From positions 248,001 through 312,000 of the forward strand of contig JABVXV010000044.1 in NCBI GenBank assembly GCA_013365325.1: 64,000 bases of DNA, written 5' to 3'. Below, one piece after another: positions 1 through 13,075 of the stretch; position 1 is the first letter of the stretch, and every line of letters begins with the position of its first letter. Source of the DNA: Dipetalonema caudispina. Taxonomy: Eukaryota > Nematoda > Chromadorea > Rhabditida > Onchocercidae. The position numbers were made by a program, and so were the translations under genes. The notes below the pieces were generated by a model that made no database searches, had not been told where the DNA came from, and was given only the letters and a program-made list of their open reading frames with translations.

Positions 1-1422
1 TTTCAAACCCTTCCGACAGGTTAATATCAATGTATAGATGAAAAGAGCAAAGAAATTTAAAAACCTACACATCTTTGATAAGAATTTCCAATTCAATTTA
101 ATATTATCTTCAGGGCCCGCAACAGAATACAAAAGGAGATATTAAACTCTTCTGGACAAGTTTAGATAAACATCTATGAAATGAGCAATTGTATACATAC
201 TCGGGTTGGGGATACAAGGAATACAGGAATAACTTTCCGGAAAAACCACATAGAAACCAATAATATCAAGAGATCAACATTTCAGCTCTTTTCATATCGC
301 TTGCTAATTTTTGTGAATCATTGAATAGGTGAATTATGAATATATAAAAATCTAGTAAGATCAACGTGTAAATAATGCTGGTATTTGTAAATATCAGTAA
401 TCTATCGAGGGAATAAATTAGACTCTTTCTCTTCTTCATAATGATGGAAACAATCGAATTTTTTAACGTGTGGAGAACTAAATCTATTTCTCACTGAACG
501 AACCTGTAAAGAAAGGCTTATTACATTTCTGCCAACTTTTAATTGAAACTGAATATTTTTCGCCCTTGCTTTTTAAAGTATCGGAATCTTGCATTTGAGA
601 CTCTTGTATGTTGTATATATAAATATTAACTATCCACTAGACGCAAATATATTCGTTTATGATGATGCAATTTAAATTAAAGGTAGCAATGAAACATTGT
701 TCGAATTTCAGTCTTTTTCCAAGGAAATTGAATAGTTGTGATAGTTAATTATTTCTTCTTTGTCTTCTCCACAAATAAGAGAAAGAAACTTAGCACACAA
801 AAGTATGTGCTCTAACAACCTCATTGTAACTTGATGTAAGCCAAAATAATTGACTGATTTAAACAATAAAATGAATACGGATACACTGTAATGAGATCAA
901 TTATTTAACGCTGGCCAGTGATTTAGAGATTTGGTGATTTCAAAGATCATCAGCTTGAGGGTATTAGGATTTCTGAATTCTTCTAGTTTCTGGAAAAATT
1001 TTTAAATAATTTGCATGACTGTGGTTCATAAATGACTTTCTCAACTAAGTTTAATTAAAATCTTGGAAAAATAAACAATTACATTCTGATTAAAACTTGG
1101 AGTTTCAAATGTTCTTCTTCCTGCTGCTTATAAAACCAACATGACTACAAACCTCAACAAAATGACAAATATGTTTCTAGATCATATCGAGAAAAATGTA
1201 AACTAAAGCGAAAATTCTGCATCTATTGTCAACAGTATTCAATAAATGATTCATGCATTAAGCATTTTCTATCGTCACATTTCCTCCATAATTTAAATGA
1301 AATATGAAAAAAAAACTACACCCGTTTTGAAATATTTGTAAGAGAAGTTTACAGACCAATAAATTTTTTATATCAATTAGAAATCTATGTATATGAGGGG
1401 ACTGATATGAATCAACCATATA
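1..1422. other. Non-coding flank downstream of cdk-11
   Basis: AT-rich sequence beyond the stop codon of the minus-strand kinase gene. I found no reading frame with plausible splice sites and no RNA gene. It should contain the 3' UTR and poly(A) site of that gene, but I could not pick one poly(A) signal with confidence. Confidence 0.5.
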
Positions 1423-4400
1423 TCACTTGCTGAACTTTGGGGCTACATCAAACTTTAACGCAAAACTTGTTGATGCTTCTTTCTTCGGCTCTACCTTCAA
1501 TTCCTTGTATAACTTTGCGTTCTGCACCTGAAAATGAAAATAAAAATGCTGTTTAATATCGTCGAAGTATCCCGAGAGTTAGTTCATCATTGTCCCAAAA
1601 CGAAGCAATAAGTAATTTTATCCATGTAAGTTGTGAATCACAAATCATGCGGAATGTTGACCAAGACGATAAAGCAGCTGCAATATATTTTGCAAAGAAA
1701 TTACTTAAAAAACAGCACTAACTTCTTTAGATGAAGACGGTTTTGTGATCGGTGTCTTCACGACCGATTTACCCAATTCACTTTTTGCTGGCCATGTTGG
1801 GAACATCTCTGGAGGTGTGGGTGGTGGATAGCGCTCAAACCAATCATGAGCCAAAGCTTCATGAGCAGAAATTCGCTTAGCTGGATCATAAGTCAATAAT
1901 CTGGAATAAAAAATCTTTAGAACGGTCAACTATTAGGTTTTGGTATATTATCTATAAGGCCTACGAAAAGCACAAGCAGCTTATAATAAAGAATGAACGG
2001 CTTAAATGTTGAGCAAACATACTCTTTAATAAATTCTAATCCTTTCTCATCGACCAAACTTGTCGGAAATTTCTTTTCTAATTCGCCTGCATCATGATGC
2101 TCAAAAGTCGTTTTCCTTGGACCAGGAAGACTGCTATAACCAGGCCAGAGAGTATCATTCGGAGTCCCCAGATCCTGAATTTTATGCTGAATGAATGTTA
2201 TTTCTCGACAGTAATGCGCAGTAACCGTTTTACTTTAGCAATGCATTTCAAAATCAGTCTATAAGCTGCAATAGTGCGAATCACAACATCTGAGACATAT
2301 AAGATGAATGATTTTCCATTGTGAAATTGCAACACTTCAAACGAAACAGAAAGAAATCTGATTCAACTGTGCTGTTAATTATAAGAACTGGGAAAGATAT
2401 TCACCAGGATAATGATAAAAAACACAACAGATTGTCCAAAAACTAATCAAATCAGATGTTCAAGTACTTTTATCTCAAAATTAAAGAAAAAAGGAAAAAC
2501 ACATTGCGATATATATAGCAAAAATTTTATGATAAGTTCGTACCATATCACAATACTTGCTGCAAAGAAATGTATAAAAATCAACTTACAGTAAAGATTT
2601 TATTGATTTGATCCATTTCGCCTTTTCCAGGAAACAATGGTTTTAATTTTACGAATTCAGCAAAAATGCAACCACAAGACCACATATCGACAGCTGTTGA
2701 ATACTCCTGCAAGCAATTCATTTAAATAGACATTGCAACTTGCTGACCAGAAAAATGTGACCGGAATAGGTTTACCTTAACACCCAGCAGTAGCTCAGGA
2801 GCTCTATACCAGAGTGTAACAACGATAGGTGTATACGGTTTTAGAGGATCTCCGAATTCACGTGACAAACCAAAATCGCCAATCTGAAATTAATAACCAT
2901 TATTTTGAATTTCCGAAGAGAAATTTCAAGGCTTATGAGAACACATAGCAGGGATGAACTTCCTGAAAGAATACCTTTAATATTCCTTTATGTGATAAAA
3001 GAAGGTTTGATGTTTTTAAATCTCGGTGTAAAATCCATTCATCATGCATGTGGGCTACACCGGAAAGCAGCTGATGAAGTAAAGTTTTCACTTCGCCTGT
3101 AAAATTCAAAACTGGAGTGGATAGTGTGATGTACGAAAAGAAAAAACATAACTGCATGCATGGCTATTCCATATTCTACTGACGGAAAAAAGCTTTTTAA
3201 AGCAACTACCGCTAGTGACTTTTCAAATGTTCCAGAAAAAAGAAAAAGAACACTCCTCAGAAATGATATTACTCAAAAAACTTACCCGTTCTGAAACGCT
3301 TTCCACGCGAATACATAGTGTCCATGAGGCTTTTCATATCATGTTCGACATATTCCATGACCAAATAAATTTTATCCATATTCGAACCAATTACTATTTC
3401 CTATAACAATCAAAATATGGCGAGCTTGAAACTAGATACTTGCGCAGAAAGTTTAGTAACTTGATACTAAAGTTAACTTACTCGAACATTAACAATATTT
3501 GGATGGTTGCCAGCTTTCAGAAGCATATTAATTTCTCGAAGCGATGTGATTGGAAAGCCTTCCTTTTCTTTCTCCATCTTCAAACGTTTCAGTGCAACTA
3601 TTTCATCTAAATGTGAAGGGTGATAAAGATTATAGGTTGAAACAAATTCATGACAATTAAAAGTTGAAAACTACATGATCATCATTATGAGATGATCGGG
3701 AAACCTAAAAAATAAGACTACCAATAGATAAAATATCAGCATTAAAACGACCTGTTTTTTTCTCCTTAGCACGATACACAACACCAAAAGTGCCTTCCTC
3801 AATACGGTTCAAACATTCAAATTCAGCAACATTTCGGCATCCACTAATGCCAGGGTAATAAATGGGTAACTTAGCTATTAGCCTCTTTTGTTGCTCTTCT
3901 TCGAGTCTAAAATATAATATATTGATCTATTAGCTAAGAATGGAAAAATATGAGACGCTGAAATATGGCTAAATATATAAAGACACGTTAACCTGGTTCG
4001 TGTTTCCGGTGACAAACTAGCCATCTGTTCCTCATCAAAATCGAGCACATCCATACTATCCTCATCCAAATCACGTAAAATTACATCACTTTCCGCATCT
4101 AAATCAATTATTTGTAAAATCAACTTCACTGATGATATTACGTTGTTTGCAAAAATGATGTTTGTTGGCAGCTTTTATAATGAACAATATTTTTATATGA
4201 CGTACACAAAGTGTAATACCTGAAGCACTATCCACAACCATTTCTGTCTTGTCTTTCGCACCAGGAAGTTTAGTATCGCCTTTTTCTTCTTGCTCATCTT
4301 CTGGATCACTATCGAACTTCGAGTACTTTGACGGACCTACCGGCGTAGCTAGAGAAGACAAGTGAAACCCAAGTAATATTCTATATTTCAATATAAAACA

Positions 4401-7018
4401 AAATTTTTTTTTCTCAGTTAAAAGGAAAATTCGAATTTTCAAAGTGAAAAAAAACCTTTTTGTGAAACTGATGGTTGCTCTTCGTGCATTTCATCCGCAC
4501 TATTCCCTTGATCAAATTTATCACTGTGTGTTTCAGCATGTACCTCAGGTATTTTCTTTTCTGCTGTTTTTTCTGCATTATCATTGTCGCTTGTTACTGT
4601 CATCTCTAAATAATCATCTGATATTATGGCATGACTTTCGAACTATGTAAATCCTTACAGCTGCTTTGAAATTTTTAAAATTAAAACGATTCCAGAAAAA
4701 ACGAACCCATTCCAGTCTCATCAACTTTTTCTACATGCGCTTTTTTTGATGGCAGTTGTGTTTCTAGAATGATGCTACCTCGCTTGGGACTTGTGTTAGC
4801 TTCACGTTTACGCGGAGAGCGGCTGAAACGACATATGTAATGTAGAAAATGTGTCCTACAATTTCTACTTAAAATAGTCATGTAGATGTTATTTAACACA
4901 AAAAGAAACATACAAAACTATTTCCTGATACGAAAGATCAACTTTTGAACGTTCGTCACGACCCTTTATCATGCACCGCACCATCAACGAACTGTTTTTT
5001 TTTTAAACTATTCTTCCTACTTTTCCCTTCTGTTCCATGCTTCCTTATATAAAACATTTCGAAAATTCAAATCCGACGTTTGTCGGGTATCGGAGTCATC
5101 GTTCCGACTGTGAAAACTTGTAATTATAATTGCCAACAATAAAATGAAGCGAAGGATAAAAATAACAAAAATAACCCTTTGTTTGCATCTTTTGCATGAT
5201 GTAATCGTTCTGTTTTGGGTTCACTGTGATTTTCACGATCTTTGTAAGACATTTTCATGGATGAAGGTTTCTGTGTTGATTTTGAATCAGGCAAAACTAC
5301 ACGTCCAACAAGCCTTGATTCATGTTCTCGCAGCTGCTGATGTTTGCCAGAAATGTGACGTTTATGAATCTAAAACACTGAATTTGCTGAAGAATGTATA
5401 CTTTGGAAATAAAACGAAACAACTTGAAAATTTGTACTTTTTTTTCTCTTTAACACTGACTAGGTAGATCTTCAAAAGTGGAAATATTACCTCACGAAAA
5501 TCATAATCTCTGTTCGTATAATCACCATGTGCGTGTTTGTCGTGTTTTCGTTCTTTATGCCAATGTTTTTCATCTCTGGTTTTTTCCGGCTTCCTAATCT
5601 TCTCAGCGGGTCCTCCACGTTCACGTTCTCTATACTCATGAGGGCGAGCAGAATGACTGCGCTGTTTTACAACCTGCAAAAAAGATATAATCAAGCGAGG
5701 AAAATACAAGGAAAATAATATGCAATCGCTAGAATAGACTATTCCCAAAAAAATTCAGTAATAAATTCAATACTCGGAAAGAGTATAAGATTTCAAACTG
5801 TTAAACAAGCTATTTACATCCTCACTAACTCTATTGAATCCTTTAAAAAAACCTAGGTATTCACTAACATAAAAAACGAACAAAGAGAAAGTAAAAAATT
5901 AGCTAGGGAATATGAAGTGATGAATGAAAACAAAGTGAAGTATACAAGCTTCAAAATTAAGATATGCAAATCTAAGCAAAAATGGAAGACTACTTTCTAC
6001 TACTATTATTCTTGCATCATTTACTATCATATATGCTGTGAAGAACGTACCGATTCTTTAGGCTGAATAGAAAACATCTCTTCATCATCACTTGAGCCAT
6101 CTATATTAGACGTTAGTTTCGATAATTTTTTTGTTTTAGGAGATATAGATCGTATTTTTGACTTCGATTTCTTATCAATATTAGTGATTGTGACTGAAAC
6201 CGACGATGTACTACCACGTTCCACTTCGACAACTTCACGCTTCAACAATGAAGAACTGCTCAGCACACTACGTCTTTCCAGCAGCTTTTGGCGTAATCGG
6301 GCTTCTTCACCCTCTGGAAAAGAGAATTCAGCAAAGGCAATGTCTATTAATGAAGTCTTTCGGCAACTTTCACATGATATTCTTCAGTAGCGGATAAATC
6401 ACACCCGATGATATATTACACTGTATTACACATATAAGTAGGTGACATATGCCAATTTCGCAGCGGATTTTAAATACGACTCATAAGAATGAATGGAAGT
6501 GAACAGCAAAATTTCACATTTAATAAACTGATGACAATTAACTGACCAACATCACTCGATGAAGTTGATGAATGTTCCTGACGTCTTTTTTCTGCTTCTA
6601 TATTACGACCACTCGGGTCCGAACTATTGCAAGAAACAGGTTGTCGCTCAACAGAAGTGCTATCTTCTGAAAATACATGTAACAATGAACAATGTTCAAT
6701 CCAATACCTATATTACTTATCTTGAAGCTGCTTTTACAGCTCTTTCTGCATTCGAGAAAAGAAACATCTACTTCAGAAATGCTAATACCATGAAAAAAGT
6801 TAGCAAACAGAAGTGAAACTTCATGCACAATATTTTCTCGAATGCTTTTTTATTTCTTTTCTGCACAAACATTGCAATCTGCACAACCGAATAACAAAAT
6901 ATCAGTAACCTGAACTTTATCCGTTAGGTGACTAACCTGAGCTTTTCCTATCATCATCAATAGCACCTTCTTCTCTATCAGTATCTGTATACTGTCCATC
7001 GTCTGATGGCGAATTCAT
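1423..7018 (-). CDS. cdk-11: CDK11/PITSLRE cyclin-dependent kinase (19 exons, 849 aa model)
   Basis: Nuclear Ser/Thr kinase of the CDK11 (PITSLRE) family, which pairs with cyclin L and acts on RNA polymerase II transcription and pre-mRNA splicing. Exons on the minus strand (low-high): 6937-7018, 6547-6666, 6051-6313, 5491-5673, 5176-5369, 5078-5107, 4707-4822, 4456-4605, 4220-4348, 3993-4098, 3752-3906, 3482-3606, 3286-3400, 2975-3096, 2776-2883, 2590-2706, 2023-2174, 1723-1900, 1423-1527. They sum to 2550 nt with every phase closing. The N-terminal half is charged (Arg/Lys/Ser and acidic runs). The kinase domain spans about residues 487-785: glycine loop EEGTFGVV (494-501), catalytic Lys516, the family signature PITSLRE kept exactly, HRDLK with Asp615, DFG at 633-635. 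Beyond it come FPTWPAKSE and an SFALKF tail like the vertebrate GFSLKF end. The start ATG lies 6 nt after TTTTCAG, fitting SL trans-splicing. Kinase assignment is very sure; N-terminal exons slightly less so. Confidence 0.95.
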
Positions 7019-7026
7019 TTCTACCT
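7019..7026 (-). promoter_or_regulatory. Probable spliced-leader trans-splice acceptor of cdk-11
   Basis: On the minus strand TTTTCAG ends six bases before the ATG, leaving a 6-nt 5' UTR. Acceptors this close to a start codon are typical of trans-spliced nematode mRNAs. A cis intron to an upstream non-coding exon is the alternative. Confidence 0.6.
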
Positions 7027-8193
7027 GAAAATTGCGTAGGTTTTTCTCGTTATATAATTGATAATCTTAGATTTTTCCCGCTACATAATTGATAATCTGT
7101 AAGATTCATGGCCAAGTGTTGCTAATCTTTCATTGCTAGCCATCATACATTAACATAATGTCCATGTTTTAACGCATAATTAAAGACTATAACATTCCCC
7201 TTGCACTAGTTCTTCGAACTAATCTCTCATATTTCGTGCATCCCGCGAAATCCTAATGAAAAAGAATCCTCCTCCTCCCACTCCCAGAACATGAAATGAT
7301 GAAACCACAGTGCATAACTTTGACAATATCACGATGAAAATATTAATGGTTACCTTGTTATATTTCTTTAAATTATATAATTTGTTTGTTCCAATGTTAC
7401 ATTTCGATCAGTGTGTTCCTTATCATATTCATGACAAATTTATTTTATTTCATTTCAATAAATGTTATATTCCGAGATATTACGAGCAGATAAATTGCTA
7501 ATAGTTTATATTATCTAATACATATTTCTTTTATGTGATGAAAAAAAATGAATGTAGGGAGGAATAGAAAATTGATATAGGGTAAAAGGAGAGTTTCAAC
7601 TTAATTCAACAAACATTTTATCCTTTAGTATTACTTTGCTTGGTTAGATTTTATTAACGTACGACACTCTCCTTTAAGGTAGCAATATTATAGAGTATCT
7701 GTGTTACTCGATATTAGGAGAGAAATTTTCTGTCCTAACAGAAAAAAAGCATTTTCAGTTTTCTGAAATAAACCGAAAATAAAACCAAATAACATCATGA
7801 TTTAACTTTCGATGTAAGGTAGTTTCAGTTTTCAAAGTGACCAAATATTGTGGCACGGCATTGATCATCGTCGCTCAGCGAAATATCTATTAAAGCTTGT
7901 TGTCATGGTTTTGCAGTTTAAGAGGATGAGGGGAGATCTATGCGGAGGAAACGATGTGATTGTAGTGCGGGATATATTCATTATAGAAATGGGTTTACAG
8001 TCTGATATTGACAAGATTTGAACAAGACAAATTGATCATTTCAACGAGTGGTTTTGTTGACATTACCGCCTGAAGCTATTCATTCTTTTGCAGATTATTT
8101 TTAGTGAACGGGTATTTAGTGATATTTTGTGATTCTCTCATTGTATTAATACTTGCTACCAGTGATTCAATGTCATATGTTTTATTTTTTCAG
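7027..8193. promoter_or_regulatory. Head-to-head intergenic region (cdk-11 / TDP-43)
   Basis: About 1.2 kb between two divergent genes, so it should hold both promoters. It contains a 31-bp-period direct duplication (about 7040-7098). I see no coding exon or further recognisable element. A TTTTTTCAG acceptor at 8193 precedes the TDP-43 start codon. Confidence 0.5.
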
Positions 8194-8220
8194 GATCTTT
8201 CGTGAGAATCGATTAGCATA

Positions 8221-11200
8221 ATGGCATCCGAAATATCATCTGTCAATTGTAAAAATGAAGGGATAATAAACGAATCGAAGAGCAGCAATGTAGTCGTGGT
8301 AAGCTTGCCTTTTTTGTCGATCCTATGATGAGGTGAAATCTTTTTCGTTCATCTCTTGATAGATACAATTATTTCATATAGAGTGATCGACTACTGTACG
8401 AAGAATCCATTAACTTTATTAGCTTTACAAATGTTGTGAGAGAGAATACAAGGAGAGAAAATTTTTTTTGCCTTTGAATATACACGAATTTTCGATTATT
8501 ATTCTATTGTCCTGTGTATATGCAATTAATTCATCAGATACAAAACATTTCCATATCTCGGTTGAGAGTATTTAATTGATATATGGTAGACAAGCGTTAG
8601 CTAGTGTTGATTGGCCATACCTGGAGCTAGCCTATTTATATGTTTTGTGTATAACGAAACAAATGCATGTCTACTGACCTTGCACAGGTTTGTGAAGGAA
8701 ATTTTTCTTAGTTGTGATAATTCTTTTTAGGGTATGTATTATTTTAATTAAAGGAAGAAAGCAGTGAATCTGTGGAATATGTGGTCGTATCAGAAACGGA
8801 GGACAGCGAGCGGCTAGAGCTTCCTTTACTACCGGAAGATTATTCGTTGAGTTTAAACACTTTGGTTCATGCATTCCCTGGTGCCCATGGATTAAAATAT
8901 AAAAATTCTGTCACAGGAGCAAGTCGAGCTTTGCTGTAAGTTTTTATTTCAGCAGGTTTTTTTGGAGTATTTCGTTTATCTTTGTTCTGATGATAACTTG
9001 GAAAAATAAACTTCGCTGTATTCTGGAACATCATAACTTTGCTGAAGTATATATTGAGACTTAGCACCTCAAAGCTTTGATCATCTCAAATCGGATGGTT
9101 TATAACTGATACCCTCGATCCTCGAAATAAAATGTTCTCTGCTACCATTCAAGTGTAAGGAATAAAATTCAGCTGAATGATTAAAAATTTCTTCCTGTCA
9201 TTCTTATAAAGGATGAAGCACTATAGTGGTGAATAAAAATACGCTCAAATTATTCATTAGGCTCATAACATGAATTTCCTATCTCTTTGACGACTTCTCA
9301 TTTAAGTTCTTTTACAGGATGGATCCACAAGGGACGCGTTTTCTTGCACCTCCCGATGGCTGGAAGAATAAGACATTCATTGTCATCTATCCTCACCGTG
9401 GGTCAGGTATGTGTTTAGGATTTTTGGTGATATGATGTCAGAGTTAGCAAAATCGATAGTTTTCTTAAAAGAAAAAGAAATCAACTGATTATTAGTGAAT
9501 GCTGATGAAGAGATTATTGCTCTTTGTTTGTCAAAGAGTATATGTGAAATGATAAAAGTGATTATGCACTGCTAGATTGTACATGCTGTGACTGATATTA
9601 GCTCGTGATTTTGGAAGCGATGACGTTGGAAGTGAAGTTGAAATTGCCCAAGCGTTATGAGTGATGACTTTAAATACAGAGTGTTTGCCTGATAGTGCTG
9701 GAGAATTATTTCAAATTTAGTGATGAAAGATATATCAAATTCAAATCCTCAGTTTGGTTATATAGGAAATATGATGTAGGAGCCTTTACCAAGAGCGAGT
9801 TGAACATTGTGAAGGGAAATTAATTATAAGACAGTGAAATCTGCAGAAATTCCTAACTTATGTACACGCATCGATTGTACAGTTGCAAACTGCAACCGTA
9901 CAGTAATTTTTCTGCTGAAAAACATCAAAAATCGAAATCTTTAAGTTAAAGAAAAAAGTAAATATGTTGAGTTGATAGGTTCCATATATGGAAAGGGAAG
10001 AGGGGTGAGTGTGTTACCGTCTAAGTTCATCGTCTAAACAATCAGTGTGTGTGTGCAGGTGATCAGAACACGAAGCGCAAGAAGATGATGGATGAGTGTG
10101 AGCAAGAGGGCGATTCCGAAGATTCGCAAGGGGGACGCGGGGGACAGTTTACCGCTAAGCAAAAGCGTATCGAGGATCCGAGTGGCGAGAAAGCGTGTAT
10201 TGATTTGATTGTCCTCGGATTGCCATTCAAAACATCTGCCGAAACATGCAAGGCATATTTCGAAAATTTCGGCGAAGTCGTCCTTTTTGATGTAAGCTAA
10301 TGCTACTTTTAACAAGAAATGTATCCTTGCCTTGGGACTTTTTTCTATCTCTGTTTTTCATCAGTACTCCATATATGTTCGAAATGATGAGTTTGATAGG
10401 GATTTTCGAGTTGTGAAATGATGTTAATTGTCTTGAATTTGTGTAAAAAACGGTTGATTGTGAACATTTTCTAGTTTCTTTGAGATTTGCGAGTTGGTTG
10501 AGTTTGCTTTTTTCTTGCTTTCCTTAGAGCATTATGAAGTATTAAATTACTATTAAAATTTTGTAGTTGAAAACTGACCCCAGCGGCGCATCGAAAGGTT
10601 TCGGATTCGTACGAATGGCTGATTTTGATGCCCAGCAGCGCATCCTCACTCAGCAGACTCATGAGATTGATGGACGCCGATGTCAAGTGAGAATTCCACT
10701 CTCGAAGGTAATTTCTTTTGGTAATACACTTAAAGTTTTCTGGTATATCTCATTGAAATATGAGTGTTGCAGTCTATGCATTGAAGGTTACCTTATCTGT
10801 TGAGCTGTTTTAAGATCGCTATACTTTTATGTGCTCAATTAGTGTAAAAAATTCTCTTAACTGCCTAAAAAATTAATTTCACTTGGTGTCGAACTGATAT
10901 ATCGGTTGATACAAGCTCTCTAACTGGAATGTTGAGTAGAAAATTATCAAATCCTCAGCTTATCCTTAGACCGTTGACTGTATTCACTATATAGAATTGA
11001 TTTGGTCATATATAGAATTGATTTCTGTGGCGAATTTACAATGTGATCAAAAACGCTGAAATTACAGGGAGATACAGGATCACCAGTGGTAACCCGTATA
11101 TTTGTGGGTCGCGTCCAGGAAAAAACTACTGTTGATACGCTTCGAAAATTTTTCAACGGGGAGGCTGCTAAAATTGATCCAAACGCCTTTGTAAGTTGTT

Positions 11201-12226
11201 TTATGGAAAAATTTTGCGTTTTTAGCAGGGAGGTGTTGGAAGACCTCTACTGTTGTTCATTTTCTCTTTGTTTACCTTATGTACATTGGTAGATTGTGGA
11301 AATTTTTGCTTTATGTCTGGTTTTTTTAAAGGTGACAGATGTATTCATTCCACGTCCATTCCGATCATTCGCCTTTGTCAATTTTTCAAGTCCTGCAGTC
11401 GCCAAGGAACTAATGAGGCAAGTACTCTAGTAGTAGTAATTATATTTTTATTTTCATTGCCTTAAACTTTCGCTTAAGCGTAATTTGCATAACATAATCT
11501 TGAAATATTGAAATATGTTAATAATTAATCCCGTACTTAAATATTGAAAAGTTTGCGGAAACTGCTTATTGTTTTTAGCACCTGTATTTGGCCGTGATTT
11601 TTCTAATTTTTAGACAGGGAGATTTCATCATTGATGGCTCATCTGTAGCAGTAAGTGCAGCGGCGCCGCGTGAATCTGATTTTTCCCCACGATACGGTCA
11701 AAGTGCTTCGTATGGATTACCAAGTCAAGGGCGCCATTCGCGCAGATTTTCTGACAAATACGGCTATTCTCCGGAAACTGTTAGCTTCAAAAGTCCTGAT
11801 TACGTTAGTGAATGCTTTGTTGTCGGAAATGGAGTTGCGGCAGTAAATTTATTGTCTTCAATTTTACATAATTTCTACTTGGAAATGATAAACATTGAAT
11901 TGTTCTAGACATCTTATCCATACGATCCCATGGTATCTCGTTCAGTGGATAATTGGCGTGCTAGCACTTATCGTTCGTCGGATACGCGCGCATCGAATCG
12001 TTTTTCACCTGGTTATTCCAATTCTCCTCGCTATTCAACGCCAGCACGTTCAGGCACAAGCCAGGCATTGGCATCTGGGCTGGATGCGCTGAATTTGAAC
12101 AAGATGAATGTAAATCCGGATATGATGGATGCCGCGTGGCAAGCTTTTTGGAGTACTTTGAGCAATAATAGCAGTAATGCTGGCAGTGGCACACCTTCTG
12201 CTACCAATTCCAACGGGAAATGGTAA
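8221..12226 (+). CDS. tdp-1: TDP-43 / TARDBP orthologue, two-RRM RNA-binding protein (9 exons, 479 aa)
   Basis: Nuclear RNA/DNA-binding protein that binds UG-rich RNA and regulates splicing and RNA stability. Exons: 8221-8298, 8754-8935, 9318-9406, 10059-10291, 10567-10707, 11068-11190, 11332-11417, 11614-11803, 11909-12226 (1440 nt, phases close). The N-terminal ubiquitin-like domain aligns with human TDP-43 (AFPGAHGLKYKN against AQFPGACGLRYRN). A KRKKMMDE cluster at 122-129 matches the human nuclear localisation signal. RRM1 (about 165-240) has RNP2 LIVLGL and RNP1 KGFGFVRM; RRM2 (about 251-322) has RNP2 IFVGRV and RNP1 RSFAFVNF. The C-terminal domain is Ser/Tyr/Arg-rich rather than Gly-rich but keeps VNPDMMDAAWQAFWSTL (442-458), resembling the human helical segment. 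Intron 7 is GC-AG. The exon 2 acceptor (AATTAAAG) is weak, but the only nearby alternative runs into a stop. Confidence 0.95.
10045..10058 (+). promoter_or_regulatory. (GU)5G tract fused to the exon 4 splice acceptor of the TDP-43 gene
   Basis: The intron ends gtgtgtgtgtg followed directly by CAG at the start of exon 4. UG repeats are the known high-affinity ligand of TDP-43 (for example beside CFTR exon 9), so this could be an autoregulatory site. That function is inference; the tract itself is plain in the sequence. Confidence 0.5.
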
Positions 12227-13075
12227 AATGAAGTCCGTCACTTGCAGATCTCGCCTGATTTGCTTTGCGTTCAGCCAAACTATTTATTCAAGAAAGAGTT
12301 CAACTTATCACTTCCTTGATGTTTAAAATGCTAAAATGAATTTTGAAGTAGCGTAGTATAAGGGAGAAATGTCGCCTATCATCTTCGGAATATATTCATT
12401 CCATATTTAGAAAAATGAGAGAATCCCATAAAAACATTGAGACTTGACAACCTTGAATAAATTGTTGGAATACTTCCCTGCTGGAATTTGGATTGCGAGT
12501 TGTAGTTCGTGGTTCTAAATTCTTTTTATTCAAACTAGCGGTATTTCTCTTTCACTAAGTTCTAGACTTACTGTTTATTTCTTGATTAGTCACATAGACA
12601 TCTGTATGTCATTTCATTTATTTTCACTCTTCTGCGACCGTTTTGTGAGGAAAAATATCCGAAATTTTTTGAATATTTTTAGTGAAAGTTCCTACAAAAA
12701 CTCTGTGTGATTGAGAGAGAGGAGCGGGAAAGGAGTGAGATTCCCTTTCTTTTTTCTCACAAAAATTCATATTCATTCGGTTATGGAGAAGTTTTTTTCT
12801 CATTCTGTCGGTTTAAAGTAGTTCAGCTGTAATTTACTTGTTATTTCATGTTTTAATTGTTTTCGTTTTAGAGTGTTTTACAGCCTGAGTATATATATTT
12901 TGATTAAAGTCTAGAAAAAAAGAAAACGAAGCAGAAAACATACTATGATAAAACAGACAATATACAAAACTGTAGGGAACGTAGGAAATTGAAACGACTG
13001 AAGTTTTTTAAAACTCTTGCAAGTAAGGAGTCAATCGCGTAAACTGGGTATCTTTTGTGCTCTGAAACCCATTTT
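12227..13075. other. Convergent intergenic region with 3' UTRs
   Basis: Lies between the stop of the TDP-43 gene (plus) and the stop of the next minus-strand gene. AATAAA at 12456-12461 and ATTAAA near 12902 are candidate poly(A) signals for the TDP-43 transcript. No coding exon was found. Confidence 0.5.
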
